Source: Panax quinquefolius
Taxonomy: Eukaryota; Streptophyta; Magnoliopsida; Apiales; Araliaceae
Length of the DNA: 64,000 bases
NCBI GenBank assembly: GCA_020205615.1
Contig: CM035170.1
Location: 34,100,123 to 34,164,122 of the forward strand
Direction of reading: 5' to 3'
The position numbers were made by a program, and so were the translations under genes. The notes below the pieces were generated by a model that saw only the letters and a list, made by a program, of their open reading frames with translations, had not been told where the DNA came from and did not search any database. Below, in pieces: positions 48,778-60,422 of the stretch (position 1 is its first letter; each line of letters begins with the position of its first letter).

Positions 48778-50936
48778 TGTAAGACCCCAACTTTTTATAA
48801 ATAAAATTGAATTTCCTCTATTCATTATTTTGAAATAGTAAGGGGTTGATTTGATTAATGTGGTTAGTTATGGGTAAAATACGCAAATATTTTAAATAAG
48901 CAGGTGGTTATAAAATATTCAGTGTTGTCGAGAAATATTCGTTTGGTCGTGGAATATTCTTACTGTCGGAGAATATTCGTACGATGGCGCATCCAATTAT
49001 GGGTCCCATAATGGAAAATTGTCTAATGAAGAAAATGACAAGTTTGAGTTTTTTTATAAATAACGGTATAGTTTCTACCGTTAACACTGTTAGAATACCC
49101 GATGGTTAAAGTACAGTAATGCACCTGGTTGCACAGTAGCACACAGTATTGCACAATATTTTTTTGGATTATTGATTCTTATGTAAGAAATCACTACTCA
49201 ATAATTGTTACAGTAATTACTATTCAATATTTTATTTTATTGATTCAATAATTGCTACGTTGATATTTTATATTATTGTTCTTTCAATAATTGTCACTGC
49301 ACAATATTTCCCATTATCAGATTAATAATTTATATTATTCGAATAATATTATTAGATAGAATTATTGGTAATGTCTAAAGAAGTTCTGTCTAGGAAATAG
49401 GTTTGGTCACCTAATTGCGCGCCAGTAAGGAGAAATTCTTATCGGAAAGCCCATCTTTCCTGGGAACGACCTGGTTATCATTATTGTGATTCTGTAATAT
49501 TATTTATGAATAATTAATTATTAATTTATATGATAAAGAAATATTTATTTTATGTGGATATAAATGAAGGAATAAATGTTGAGGTGTTTTATCAGTATTT
49601 TGTCAGAATGGAAGTATTAAAAATCATCCGTATGTGGATTTCGGTTATTTTCAGTTTGGAATTTGGAAAAACTTTCTTCTACAAAGTTGTAGAGAATTAA
49701 TTTTAATATGGAATGGACATAAGTTTCATACTTTTCTGATAAAAGGGCTATTTATTATGAATTATTGAAGTTTCAGAAATAAATGTTTTTATTAAAAACA
49801 TGAGTGGGCCCCACTTTTGTTTTTTGTGGAAAATTGCTGAAATTTCAAAGTGTAGTGTGCATGAATAGCAAAGAGTGGAAGCCACCAGTAGCAGGTTAGT
49901 GTACATTAGTGTTCTGGCATTTTCCTATAAATAGGGTGCTTAGTTAAAAATAAAAATCACACCAAAATTAGAAGTTTCTTTCTCTATAATATTGAGCGTA
50001 TTTTTGTGAGTATTTAGATACCTTGAGAGTTGATAAGCAGTGCAAATTTACTTCAACATTATATCCGATATTTTAGTTAGAAGTAATATTCTTTTAAGGT
50101 AGGGGATGTTATTTTTTTCGTAAATGATGTTATTTCTTTCAATATCATTATATTGAAATATTGGTATGAATTTTATTATGAAATTTTTACATTTTCATGT
50201 CGAAGTTACTATTAACGTATACGACACTATTCACGAATACGGTATTATTCACGAAGTATGATTTTTTTAATGAAATTTTTACCTTTTCATGTATGGGTTA
50301 CTATTCATGTATACGGTATTATTCACGTATATGACACGATTCACGAATACGACAATATTCATAGAAAAATTAAATTTTCTTTTTTTGGTCCAAGTTGTCT
50401 ATTGGTTACTATATTTGATTGTATTCATGTTTTGATCTCCATTCTTGAATTTTGCTCCATAATTAATTATTAGGGAGTATTTTTAAACTTGGATAAACTG
50501 AAGTACGAATCCCAAATCTTTGTCCTTTTATCTCACTGGATTCATTTTCTTTAAAATATTTTTCATCATCCTCAGTTCTAAATGATGATATAACTGAATA
50601 TCTTTGGCCTTTAGTGCAATGATGAATAATTACTTGATGAATATCTTTGGCCCGTAGTGCAAAGATGGACAGGTGGTGAGATGAACATGACCAACTGGTG
50701 ATACAAATGAATATCTTTGGCCCGTTGTGCAAAGATGAATATTTGATTCAAAATGTATATTGATTGATGACACAGGGATAAAATATTGATGATGGAATTT
50801 TTAAATCATAGAAGATAGTAGATTTCATTTTCTACTTAACTCTTCTAATGAACTGTTATTTTTGCTACGAATACTAATCTAAAACTTGTTGTCCATTATA
50901 TTTTATCTGATTTATTGAAGGTTAACAATAATTTGT
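48778..50936 (+). mobile_element. Family-A LTR, left part (interrupted)
   Basis: It starts TGTAAGACCCC at 48,778 after a purine tract. The TATA box is at 49,926-49,933, ACTATTCACG repeats at about 50,207-50,365 and stem-loops at 50,590-50,740. It stops at TTTGT (50,932-50,936), where another element is inserted, and resumes at 60,062. Confidence 0.9.
50590..50740 (+). repeat. Stem-loop array of interrupted LTR
   Basis: Hairpins lie at 50,600-50,623, 50,643-50,666 and 50,713-50,736. The last two pair ATCTTTG perfectly with CAAAGAT around GCCCGTAGTG and GCCCGTTGTG. Confidence 0.7.
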
Positions 50937-51482
50937 TGTGAGACCCCAGATTTTATTAATAAAGATTTAAATTTGGTGAAATAATTTTTAATATTATGGT
51001 GTGAATTTGAGATAATATTATAGTTGTGGGTAGTATTTATAAATTTTGCAAAGTATGCAAGTGGTTATATTATATTCGATTGGTGGGGAATATTCGGTTT
51101 AGCAGGGAATATTCGTACAACTACTCAATCATTGGTGGACCCTATAATGTAATTATTGCCGGATTGAGAAAAGCGATAAAAATATTTTATTAAAATAACG
51201 GCGGAAGTTTTCACGTGGTTCTTGTTGAACTACTCTAGTAGTAAAAGTACGATAATAAGTGTGGTTGCATAGCGTAGTATACCGGTATTGATTATTGATG
51301 CTTATGTGAGAAGTCACTCGGTTTGATTCCATTATTGTCGATTAATAATATGAATTATTATAAGCGATAATGACGTTTTTTTTTATTCAGTATTATTAAC
51401 GTAATAAAATGTAAACATCTTTTATATAAAATAGAATACTTTATTAAAGTTATTCTATAAATAGAATATATTATATTTTATT

Positions 51483-51552
51483 ATGCATAGTGTTGCATAG
51501 TATTTTGATATAGTGTTTTGCATAGTATTGCATAGTGTTTGCATAGTAAAAT
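51483..51552 (+). repeat. GCATAGTGTT repeats upstream of the LTR TATA box
   Basis: Five or so copies of a GCATAGTRTT word spaced 10-17 bp apart lie about 120-190 bp before TATAAATA. The right LTR has the same block at 58,180-58,250, and the LTR at 60,423-62,912 has it at about 60,903-60,970. Confidence 0.7.
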
Positions 51553-52029
51553 GTTTTTATATAAATAGAATATATTATATTTTATTTAAAAGATTTTTCT
51601 TTAAATATGGACCGTCCGATTAAAGTAAATCAATCTGGACCGTTCATGGATTAGTTACTATGCATTCCATTTTCCTATAAATAGAAGCTCATTCCTTCAT
51701 TATTTTTTCTTAATTCATTGAAACTCTAGAGAGAAATTATAGAGAAGCTATAGAGAGAAAATTATAGAAAGAAGAAGAGTATTCTCGCTACTTCACTACT
51801 TCTATATTAGGTTCTTTTTACGGTAAGGGTGTTATTCTTTCTTCTTGAAGAGAACTTACGTTATTCCATTCACTATTATTACATTGGAATAACTTTGTAA
51901 AAGTGGTATACCCTATACATAACCTGAGACACGCCAGGCATACCCTATACTTGGTGAAATCCTTATGTTATTCCATTGCTTATTATTCATTGGAATAACT
52001 TTGTATCTGTAGTTTACCCTATACTTGGT

Positions 52030-52265
52030 GACATTCTTCTATTATTCTCATTGGAACATCCTGTCTGTGTGTTTTACAGGACTGGTTAAAATCTTTATTA
52101 TTCTCGTTGGAACATCACATGCATGTGTTTTACACCGGACTGGTTAAAATCTTTATTATTCTGTTGGAATATCCTATCTCGTGTGTTTTACAGGATCCGT
52201 TCCATCTTTATTATTCTTGGAACATCCCGCTTGATTGTGAATTTCACCCGACTTTGGTTCCGTTA
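52030..52265 (+). repeat. 55-60 bp tandem repeats with TTGGAACATCC
   Basis: Four degenerate units consist of TTATTCT-N-TTGGAACATCC followed by GTGTGTTTTACAGGACTGG and TTAAAATC. The right LTR has matching units at 58,735-58,960. Confidence 0.7.
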
Positions 52266-52569
52266 TTATTATTATGTTGGAATAACCTTTCATCATGGGC
52301 ACCGCATGCATGGTGATTTCTTTTGTTATTCCATTCTTTATTATACCCGGTTGGTTAAAACTTTGACTTCTATACTCCATGAAATTAGTAGAATATCCTT
52401 GATATTTGCGTTTCATCCAAAGATATCTTTCATGGAAATATTCTTCCGATCATTCTTGAATTTTACTCTCACAAACAAAGATCATGTTGACAATTTGGAC
52501 GTTAATAATTCATGGATTAAATAATTCTTGAACTTGTTTTATTGAATTACTATGTCATTGTCATCATCC

Positions 52570-52800
52570 TCATGTTATATTATGTTATCTTTGGCTTACG
52601 TGCATAGATGAACTTAGTATGATTATGACCGAGGATCATTTGGTATAATCATGACTTGATATAAATGATGTGACAAAGTCCTCAATGGCTGTAATGCAAA
52701 GTTGATGGATAATTTTGGTATGATTATGACCAAGGGTGATTCGGTATAGTCATGACCATTGATAATTTGATGAAAATCCTTGACCGTAGTGCGAGGATGA
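52570..52800 (+). repeat. Stem-loop array of nested element, left LTR
   Basis: Two hairpin types alternate. One is ATCTTTGGCTTACGTGCATA + GAT-like. The other pairs ATGATTAT with ATAATCAT, with an inner ACC/GGT stem. The last unit (about 52,770-52,792) pairs ATCCT with AGGAT around TGACCGTAGTGCG. Confidence 0.65.
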
Positions 52801-53340
52801 TTAGATGTGGTGGTTTATTTATTGTCGAGTCTCGTGATAAAATTGATGAAAACCTTTTAAAACCTAAAAGATAGTAGACTTTATTCTCTACTTGACTCTT
52901 TTAATGGATTGCTTATTCCATTGCAGATTAAATGGTTGTCTATTGTATTTTATCGGTTTAACATTGTTGAAGGCTAATGATAATTTATTACGCATTATCT
53001 TAGTCATAATATTTCTTCTTGGGCTAGTTGAGCTCACCCTTTCTTTCACCGTTCTCTTCTTGAAATGAGAACATAGCCGGGACGGAGTCGGGGAACGAAG
53101 TAATGGTCCGGAGGATAGCATTAATAGTCCTCACTATTCGTGAAATAGTGTGATAATAGTTGTAATGAGGACTCCTTTTGAGTTTGTATAATATCTAGTA
53201 GACAATATTTGTATTCAAACTCATAGTTTATGTCGTATTGTACTGCATACAGTTATATTAGTAAGTTGTATTTGAATTTATGTACCATGTAAGTGGCGAC
53301 TCAAGATGGGTGACGTATACCTAATTTTGGGGGCGCCACG

Positions 53341-53365
53341 GTTGAAGTATCGAGCTTAGGATATG
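53341..53365 (+). other. Degraded primer-binding site of nested element
   Basis: GTTGAAGTATCGAGCTTAGG directly follows the LTR end and resembles the tRNA-Met site TGGTATCAGAGCTTAGG with several changes. Confidence 0.55.
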
Positions 53366-53559
53366 ATCCTGGCTAAGATGTGAGAATAGTACTAGGAGGG
53401 AGAGACGGGAATTCCTTCGCTAGTATGACCTACCTAAGTTTATTTGGTATTTGATTGGTCACGTAGTATAGTGATAATATGTTGCATGTTAATTAACCCT
53501 TGTTTTGTGACGGTGTTTGTATTTAGATGTTGTGAATAGGGCTCGGTTATTGGAGAGCG

Positions 53560-53765
53560 ATAATGAGTCACTCAACCAAAAGGTAACGACCAACAACACG
53601 ATAATAATCATCTGGCCAGATGCGACCATCGAACAATGATGACCATCGTGGGAGAAATTATCATGCCAAGAATGGTAACCACTTGGTGGTAATCATGGCC
53701 AAGATAATAGAAGTGGAAATTTCAAAAGAGAAGGTCATTTAGCTCGATTTTGTTGTATAGTGAAG
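53560..53765 (+). pseudogene. Gag zinc-knuckle remnant
   Basis: The reading frame gives GGNHGQDNRSGNFKREGHLA + RFC near 53,686-53,752. This matches the second half of a CCHC zinc knuckle (REGHLARxC), with the first two cysteines lost. It is the only gag trace in the nested element. Confidence 0.5.
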
Positions 53766-54560
53766 TCAAGTCCCGGTGGGATAGTGGCACCAAAGGTCAT
53801 TCCCTGCATAAACCAAAGCCAGTAGTTTAAGAGAGCGTTTTTTTCTCGTGACGAGGAACACGAATAAAATTATCACGGGTAAGTTAATCGTAAGCTCTTC
53901 ATGAAGTCTATACCGTGTTAGATACCGTTCTACCCACTCTTTTATTTCACCTAGTTGCATTCAACGCTTGAATTTGACTCAAGAAGAAGTTAAACTTTGA
54001 CTTATTGGTTGAAACTTCGTTAGTAGGAGCCTTCGCTATCGCTTACTACTATTTTTAAATCTTGTTTAATTCAAATAAACATTTTCACGTTACTGTCGAT
54101 CTTATCTTTTGAAAATATTTGCCTTTGATGTGATTTTTGAGTCAATTGGTTAGCTACTCATCATGCTTTTCGTAAGGTTGTTAGCTTTTATATTTATAAC
54201 AACCTCATTTACTAATTCAAAGTAACCAAATCCTAAAGTTAATCATTGTCATATCAAGCCATAAGTAAAGAGCCCCGAACCTTTCGTTGTTAACTTCCTT
54301 GTGTGGAATGCACCGAAGCCAGGCTTTCTGTAGGCGACATCGTGAATGAAGATGGCAAGTTTATAGGTATCATTGTGAGGTACTATCTAGGTTAAGGGAT
54401 AGAAGTCACAGTTGGTATCAATGTGATGTACTATCCAAGTCTTGGACGAGAGTAACAGTTTTGAATGATATTTCTATCATTAATAAATTTCTTGGCGTAT
54501 TCTTGAAGACTTCTTAGCCTACCCTAGAGCGTGAAATCGAATTTTGTATTGACCCCAGTA
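53766..54560. other. Internal sequence of nested element, unassigned
   Basis: No protein domain was recognised. GTAGGAGCCTTCGCTATCGC near 54,021-54,042 and GAAGCCAGGCTTTCTGTAGG near 54,315 are isolated GC-richer words. Stops occur in all frames. Confidence 0.4.
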
Positions 54561-55720
54561 CAAAACCCATTTCTTAAACCCTCAAATAATTCTTCAACTA
54601 AAATGAACAGTTTACGTGGTTTATGATGAAAGTCATAATAAAAGCATAGGACTAATGAAAATCATGGGTATATGAGGTATTAGTAAGTTTTATGATGAGT
54701 TATGTTGGTTATTATGTGAAAACATGAAAGTTTCTTAGAAATCACAAAGAGTTGAAAATCAGATTTTAGTGAAAAACGTAACATGAAATTCAATTGACCA
54801 TATCTCCTGTTATATTTTGAATTTTTGAATGTGGTCAAGTCCTAGAGTTAGATCTATGAGTTACCTAACTAATCCAAGTGGAATTACTGGAAAAGGTGTT
54901 GTAGATTTTTGTGTGGACTGATTTTAGCAAAGGAGTGCAAAGCTGCAAAAACCGAAAAAGCTTCTGCCATGATTTTAGAGAGGCTGTTTCGGCCACTTAA
55001 ATTATGAGAAAAATTCTGGCCTTTTGGGACATGAAATTATATGGTATAAAGTACCTCCTGTCCAAAAATGAGCTCATTCTGACTTAAAATGAGCAAGTTA
55101 TGACTATTTCAATATTTAGGTTTTTCCGATTTAAAACGCTATAACCTGGAGTTCTATAACTCAGATGACCATGAAATTTAAACTAGAAGCTCATGTTAAC
55201 ATGTGTAAGGTCCTGCCAAGATTTGGGAATTTTGGAGTTAAACTTGAGGTAGCTAATTTCTTAAGGAATTAAGTGGAAATTGATTTTAAAAAATAGTAAA
55301 TAAATTTTAAAAATTCCGAGAAAAATATATTTTCATTATGGGACTATATTATGCTAAATCCTAGAAAAGAAATATTTTGGGGCTGATTTGGTATTTTTCA
55401 TGAAAATAGTTTAGTTACTTAACATATGAGTTAAATATGTTATGTGAAGTAACAAAGTTGAAAATAGGATTTAATGGCTAGAGAATCCTATATAGAGTAT
55501 ATGCATATTTTTTGATGAGGGATTTGATAATTGGTGATGATATCTTTGAGTATGACATTTTTGAATGATTAAATGCATTATATGGTAAAGTGTAAACAAT
55601 TAAGATAAATTGTTTATAAATTTAAGAAGTGATTAAAATATTGGTATAATATTAATGATATTAGATTATGAGATTATTAAGTGATTGATAACATGGGATA
55701 TTCTTGAATCTGGATAAATT
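54561..55720 (+). mobile_element. Foreign LTR-like sequence inside nested element
   Basis: Non-coding. It contains ATATCTCCTGTTATATTTTG, GAGCAAGTTATGACTATTTC and GAGTTCTATAACTCAGATGA, the kind of text seen in U3 regions of other plant gypsy LTRs. No terminal bases were fixed, so this is a tentative call. Confidence 0.35.
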
Positions 55721-55800
55721 ATATTATAAATGTTTAATATTTATCCTTTATCTTATTTGATTGATTCTTTATATCATTATCCTCATGTTTATATTTTTTT

Positions 55801-57430
55801 AAAGTCATCTCGTGGCACCGTAGAGCATAGATGGACTTGGTATGATTATGAGGGAGGATCATTCGGTATAATCATAATCAGTAATTGAAAAACACAATTA
55901 TCTTTGGCAGTAGTGCATGGATAATTTGTGGTCGTGATACTAATGAATATCCTTAGCTCGTAGTGCGAGGATGATTCGACGATGTGGATTAATTATTGGT
56001 GAGTCTCGTGAATGAAATATTAATTCATGGATGCGTTCAAAGTCATCTCGTGGCTTACGTGCATAGATGGACTTGGTATGATTATGACACGAGGATCATT
56101 GGTATAATCATAACCATAATTGAAAACACAATTATCTTTAGTAGTAGTGCATGGATAATTTGTGGTCGTGATACTAATGAATATCCTAGCTTTTGTGAGT
56201 GTGGATGATTCGACGATGTGGATTAATTATTGAAATTTGAGTCTCAAGAATGAAATATTAATTCATGGATGTGTTCAAAGTCATCTACGTGGCTTACGTG
56301 CATAGATGGACTTGGTATGATTATGACCGAGGATCATTCGGTATAATCATAACAGTAATTGAAAAACACAATTATCTTTAGCCGTAGTGCATGGATAATT
56401 TGTGGTCGTGATATTAATGAATACACAATTATCTTTGGTAGTAGTGCATGGATAATTTGTGGTCGTGATACTAATGAATATCCTTGGCCACGTAGTGCGG
56501 GGATGATTCGATGATGTGGATTAATTATTGAGTGAGTCTCAAAGAATGAAATATTAATTCATGGATGTGTTCAAAGTCATCCGTGGCTTACGTGCATAGA
56601 TGGACTTGGTATGATTATGACCACGGATTATTCGGGTATAATCATAATCAGTAAATGAATACACAATTATCTTCGGTAGTAGTGCATGGATAATTTGTGG
56701 TCGTGATACTAATGAATATCCTTGGCCCAGTGAGTGCGGGGATGATTCGATGATGTGGATTAATTATTGAAATGAGTCTCAAAGAATGAAATATTAATTC
56801 ATGGATGCGTTCAAAGTCATCTCGTGGCTTACGTGCATAGATGGACTTGGTATGATTATGACTGTGGATTGTTAGGGTATAATCATAATCAGAATTGAAA
56901 ACACAATTATCTTGGGCGTAGTGCATGGATAATTTGTGGTCGTGATACTAATGAATATCCTTCGGTCCGTAGTGCGGGGATGATTCGATGATGTGGATTA
57001 ATTATTGAGGTGAGTCTCAAAGAATGAAATATTAATTCATGGATGTGTTCAAAGTCATACGTGGCTTACGTTGCATAGATGGACTTGGTATGATTATGAC
57101 TGAGGATTGTTAGGGTATAATCATAATAGTAATTGAAAAACACAATTATCTTGGCCGTAGTGCATGGATAATTTGTGGTCGTGATACTAATGAATATCCT
57201 TGGTCGTAGAAAGGTGGATGATTCGATGATGTGGATTAATTATTGAGTGAGTCTCAAAGAATGAAATATTAATTCATGGATGCGTTCAAAGTCATCCGTG
57301 GCTTACGTGCATAGATGGACTTGGTATGATTATGACTGAGGATTGTTCGGTATAATCATAATCAGTAATTGAAAACACGAATATCCTTGGCCAGCCAAAA
57401 TGGATAATTCGTGGTCGTGATACTATTAAG
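55801..57430 (+). repeat. ~239-bp satellite built from LTR stem-loop modules
   Basis: There are six units plus a partial one. AAAGTCATC starts lie near 55,807, 56,039, 56,278, 56,575, 56,813, 57,051 and 57,288. The spacing is about 239 bp except for one 297-bp unit that holds an extra internal copy (56,424-56,480). Each unit has, in order, GTGCATAGATGG; the ATGATTAT...ATAATCAT hairpin; AATTATC...GATAATT around a GTAGTGC loop; ATCCTTGG...CGGGGAT; and AATGAAATATTAATTCATGG (itself an inverted repeat). The same words make up the single-copy array of the flanking LTRs. Confidence 0.9.
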
Positions 57431-57631
57431 TCGCTGCGTCTTAGCATTATTGGTTTTTATAATTGTATATCTTTGCTTTGTAGTAAAGATGAATTGTTAA
57501 TGAATAGCTTTCATGATTTCAAAGATGAATTTAATATTTTTAAACGATAAAGGTATTCAAGGTATCCTCATCTCTTTATCATACAGCAGTCGTACCCTAA
57601 TTTCGAGGGAGAAATTCCATATGAGGGAGAT
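57430..57631 (+). pseudogene. Last stem-loop and pol C-terminus of nested element
   Basis: One more hairpin (ATCTTTG with AAAGAT, near 57,467-57,490) is followed by RYPHLFHTAVVPNFEGEIP-like codons near 57,555-57,620. These correspond to the end of gypsy pol. A purine tract GAGGGAGA lies right before the LTR at 57,632. Confidence 0.65.
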
Positions 57632-60056
57632 TGTGAGACCCCATTTTATTAATAAAGATTTAAATTTGGTGAAATAATTTTTAATATTATGGTGTGAATT
57701 TGAGATAATATTATAGTTGTGGGTAGTATTTATAAATTTTGCAAAGTATGCAAGTGGTTATATTATATTCGATTGGTCGGGGAATATTAGGTTTAGCAGA
57801 AATATTCGCATAACGGCTCAATCATTGGTGGACCCTATTAATGTAATTATTGGTCGGATTGAGAAAGCGACAAAAATATTTTATTAAAATAATGGCGGAA
57901 GTTTTACCGTGGTTCTTGTTGAACTACTCGGTAGTAAAAGTACAAAGAATAAGTGTGGTTGCATAAGTAGACACTACGGTATTGATTATTGATGCTTATG
58001 TGAGAAGTCACCGGTTTGATTCCATTATTGTCGATTAATAATATGAATTATTATAAGCGATAATGACGCGTTTTGTTTTATTCAGTATTATTAACGTAAT
58101 AAAAAGCGAAACATCTTTTATATAAAATAGAATACTTTATTAAAGTTATTCTATAAATAGAATATATTATATTTTATTATGCATAGTGTTGCATAGTATT
58201 TTGCATAGTGTTTTGCATAGTATTGCATATAGTGTTTGCATAGTAAAATGTTTTATATAAATAGAATATATTATATTTTATTTAAAAGATTTTTCTTTAA
58301 ATATGGACCGTCATTTAAAGTAAATCAACTGGACCGTTTCATGGATTAATTCTTATGCATTCCATTTTCCTATAAATAGAAGCTCATTCCTTCATTATTT
58401 TCTTATAATTCATTGAAACTCTAGAGAGAGAAATTATAGAGAGAAGCTATAGAGAGAAAATTATAGAAAGAAGAAGAGTATTCGCTACTTCACTACTTCT
58501 ATATTAGGTTCTTTTTACAGTAAGGGTGTTATTCTTTCTTCTTGAAGAGAACTTCATTATTCCATTCACTATTATTACATTGGAATAACTTTTGTAAAAG
58601 TGGCATACCCTATACATAACCTCAGACATGGCAGATACCCTATACTTGGTGAAATCTTATGTTATTCCATTGCTTATTATTCTCGTTGGAATAACTTTGA
58701 TATCTGTGGTTTACCCTATACTTGGTGACATTCTTCTATTATTCATTGGAACATCCATGCATGTGTTTTACAGGACTGGTTAAAATCTTTATTATTCTAC
58801 ATTGGAACATCCATGTCGTGTGTTTTACAGGACTGGTTAAAATCTTTATTATTCATTGCTGAATATCCTATTCGTGTGTTTTACACCGGATCTGGTTCCA
58901 TCTTTATTATTCGTTGGAACATCCCGCTTGCGTGTGAATTTCACCCGACTTTGGTTCCGTTATTATTATTATGTTGGAATAACTCGCCTACATGCAATCA
59001 CCGCATGCGTGGTGATTTCTTTTGTTATTCCATTCTTTATTATACCCGAGTTGGTTAAAACTTTGACTTCTATACTCCATGAAATTAGTAGAATATCCTT
59101 GATATTTGCGTTTCATCCAAAGATATCTTTTTCATGGAAATATTCTTCCGATCATTCTTGAATTTTACTCTACGAAACAAAGATCATGTTGACAATTTGG
59201 ACGTTAATAATTCATGGATTAAATAATTCTTGAACTTGTTTTATTGAATTACTATGTCATTGTCATCATCCTCATGTTATATTATGTTATCTTTGGCTTA
59301 CGTAAGCATAGATGAACTTAGTATGATTATGACCGAGGATCATTCGGTATAATCATGACTTGATATAAATGATGTGACAAAGTCCTCGGTGGCATTCGTA
59401 ATGCGTTGATGGATAATTTTTGGTATGATTATGACTGAGGGGTGATTCGGTATAGTCATGACCATTGATAATTTGATGAAAATCCTTGACCGTAGTGCGG
59501 GGATGATTAGATGTGGTGGTTTATTTATTGTCGAGTCTCAAATGATAAAAATTGATGAAAACCTTTTAAAACCTAAAAGATAGTAGACTTTATTCTCTAC
59601 TTGACTCTTTTAATGGATTGCTTATTCCGTCATTGCAGATTAAACCGGTTGTCTATTGTATTTTATCGGTTTAACACATTTGTTGAAGGCTAATGATAAT
59701 TTATTCTCGCATTATCTTAGTCATAATATTTCTTATTGGGCTAGTTGAGCTCACCCTTTTCTTTCATTGTTCTCTTTGAAATGAGAACATAGCCGGGACG
59801 AGTCGGGGAACGTAAGTAATGGTCCAGGAGGATAGCATTAATAGTCCTCACTATTACGTGAAATAGTGTGATAATAGTTGTAATGAGGACTCCTTTTGAG
59901 TTTGTATAATATCTAGTAGACAATATTTGTATTCAAACTCATAGTTTATGTCGTATTGTACACGACAGTTATATTAGTAAGTTGTATTTGAATTTATGTA
60001 CCATGTAAGTGGCGACTCAAGATGGGTGACGTATACCTAATTTTGGGGGCGTCACA
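57632..60056 (+). mobile_element. Right LTR of nested element
   Basis: TGTGAGACCCC to TTTTGGGGGCGTCACA. It is nearly identical to 50,937-53,340; differences are mostly 1-6 bp indels. The TATA box is at 58,371-58,378, the donor-like ACAGTAAGGGTG near 58,515, stem-loops at 59,285-59,510 and the acceptor-like TCATTGCAG near 59,638. Confidence 0.9.
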
Positions 60057-60061
60057 TTTGT

Positions 60062-60422
60062 TCTACATTATCTTAGTCATAATATTTTTTACTGTGCTAG
60101 TTGAGCTCACGCTTTTCCTTTTTGTTCTATTTTTCTTCTCAGGAGGCGAGAATATAGCGAGAACTAGTCGGTGTGTGGAGTGATGTTTCAAGGCAGTTGT
60201 TTTAGCAGTCCTCACTATTTTGTAAAATAGTGTATCAATAATTATAATGAGGACTTTATTTGAGTTTGGATATTGTCCAGAAGATAATATTTGTATTAAA
60301 ACTCACAACATATGTATTGTCGTATTTTGTACGATAATTGTAATAATGAAGTTGTAGTTATTTCTTACCATGTATTTGGCGACTCAGAATGGGTTGTGTG
60401 AACCTATTTTGGGGGTGTCACA
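60062..60422 (+). mobile_element. Family-A LTR, right part (resumed)
   Basis: It continues the LTR cut at 50,936. TCTACATTATCTTAGTCATA follows the second TTTGT exactly as in the uninterrupted copy near 46,835. The end is TTTTGGGGGTGTCACA at 60,422. Together the two parts make an LTR of about 2,520 bp. Confidence 0.88.

Larger units (their letters stand above)
50937..53340 (+). mobile_element. Left LTR of nested element
   Basis: It runs from TGTGAGACCCCAG to TTTTGGGGGCGCCACG. It has GCATAGTGTT repeats at about 51,483-51,552, a TATAAATA box at 51,676-51,683, a CGGTAAGGGTG donor-like site at 51,821, TTGGAACATCC tandem repeats at 52,030-52,260, stem-loops at 52,570-52,800, a TTCCATTGCAG acceptor-like site ending at 52,926 and GGGCTAGTTGAGCTCACCC near 53,020. 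Confidence 0.9.
50932..60061 (+). mobile_element. Nested non-autonomous gypsy element with TTTGT duplication
   Basis: The element occupies 50,937-60,056 between TTTGT copies at 50,932-50,936 and 60,057-60,061. It has two long LTRs (2,404 and 2,425 bp, very similar), a degraded tRNA-Met primer site just inside the left LTR, a gag zinc-knuckle trace and the last codons of pol with a purine tract before the right LTR. Protease, RT and integrase are missing. Most of the interior is LTR-like sequence and a satellite. Its LTR start TGTGAGACCCC and internal organisation show it is a relative of family A. High LTR similarity implies that it is the youngest insertion in this cluster. Confidence 0.9.

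Noticed and set aside
55801..57430. CRISPR-like regular repeats
   Set aside because: The units are about 239 bp, contiguous and similar throughout, with no unique spacers. The sequence is plant LTR-derived satellite.
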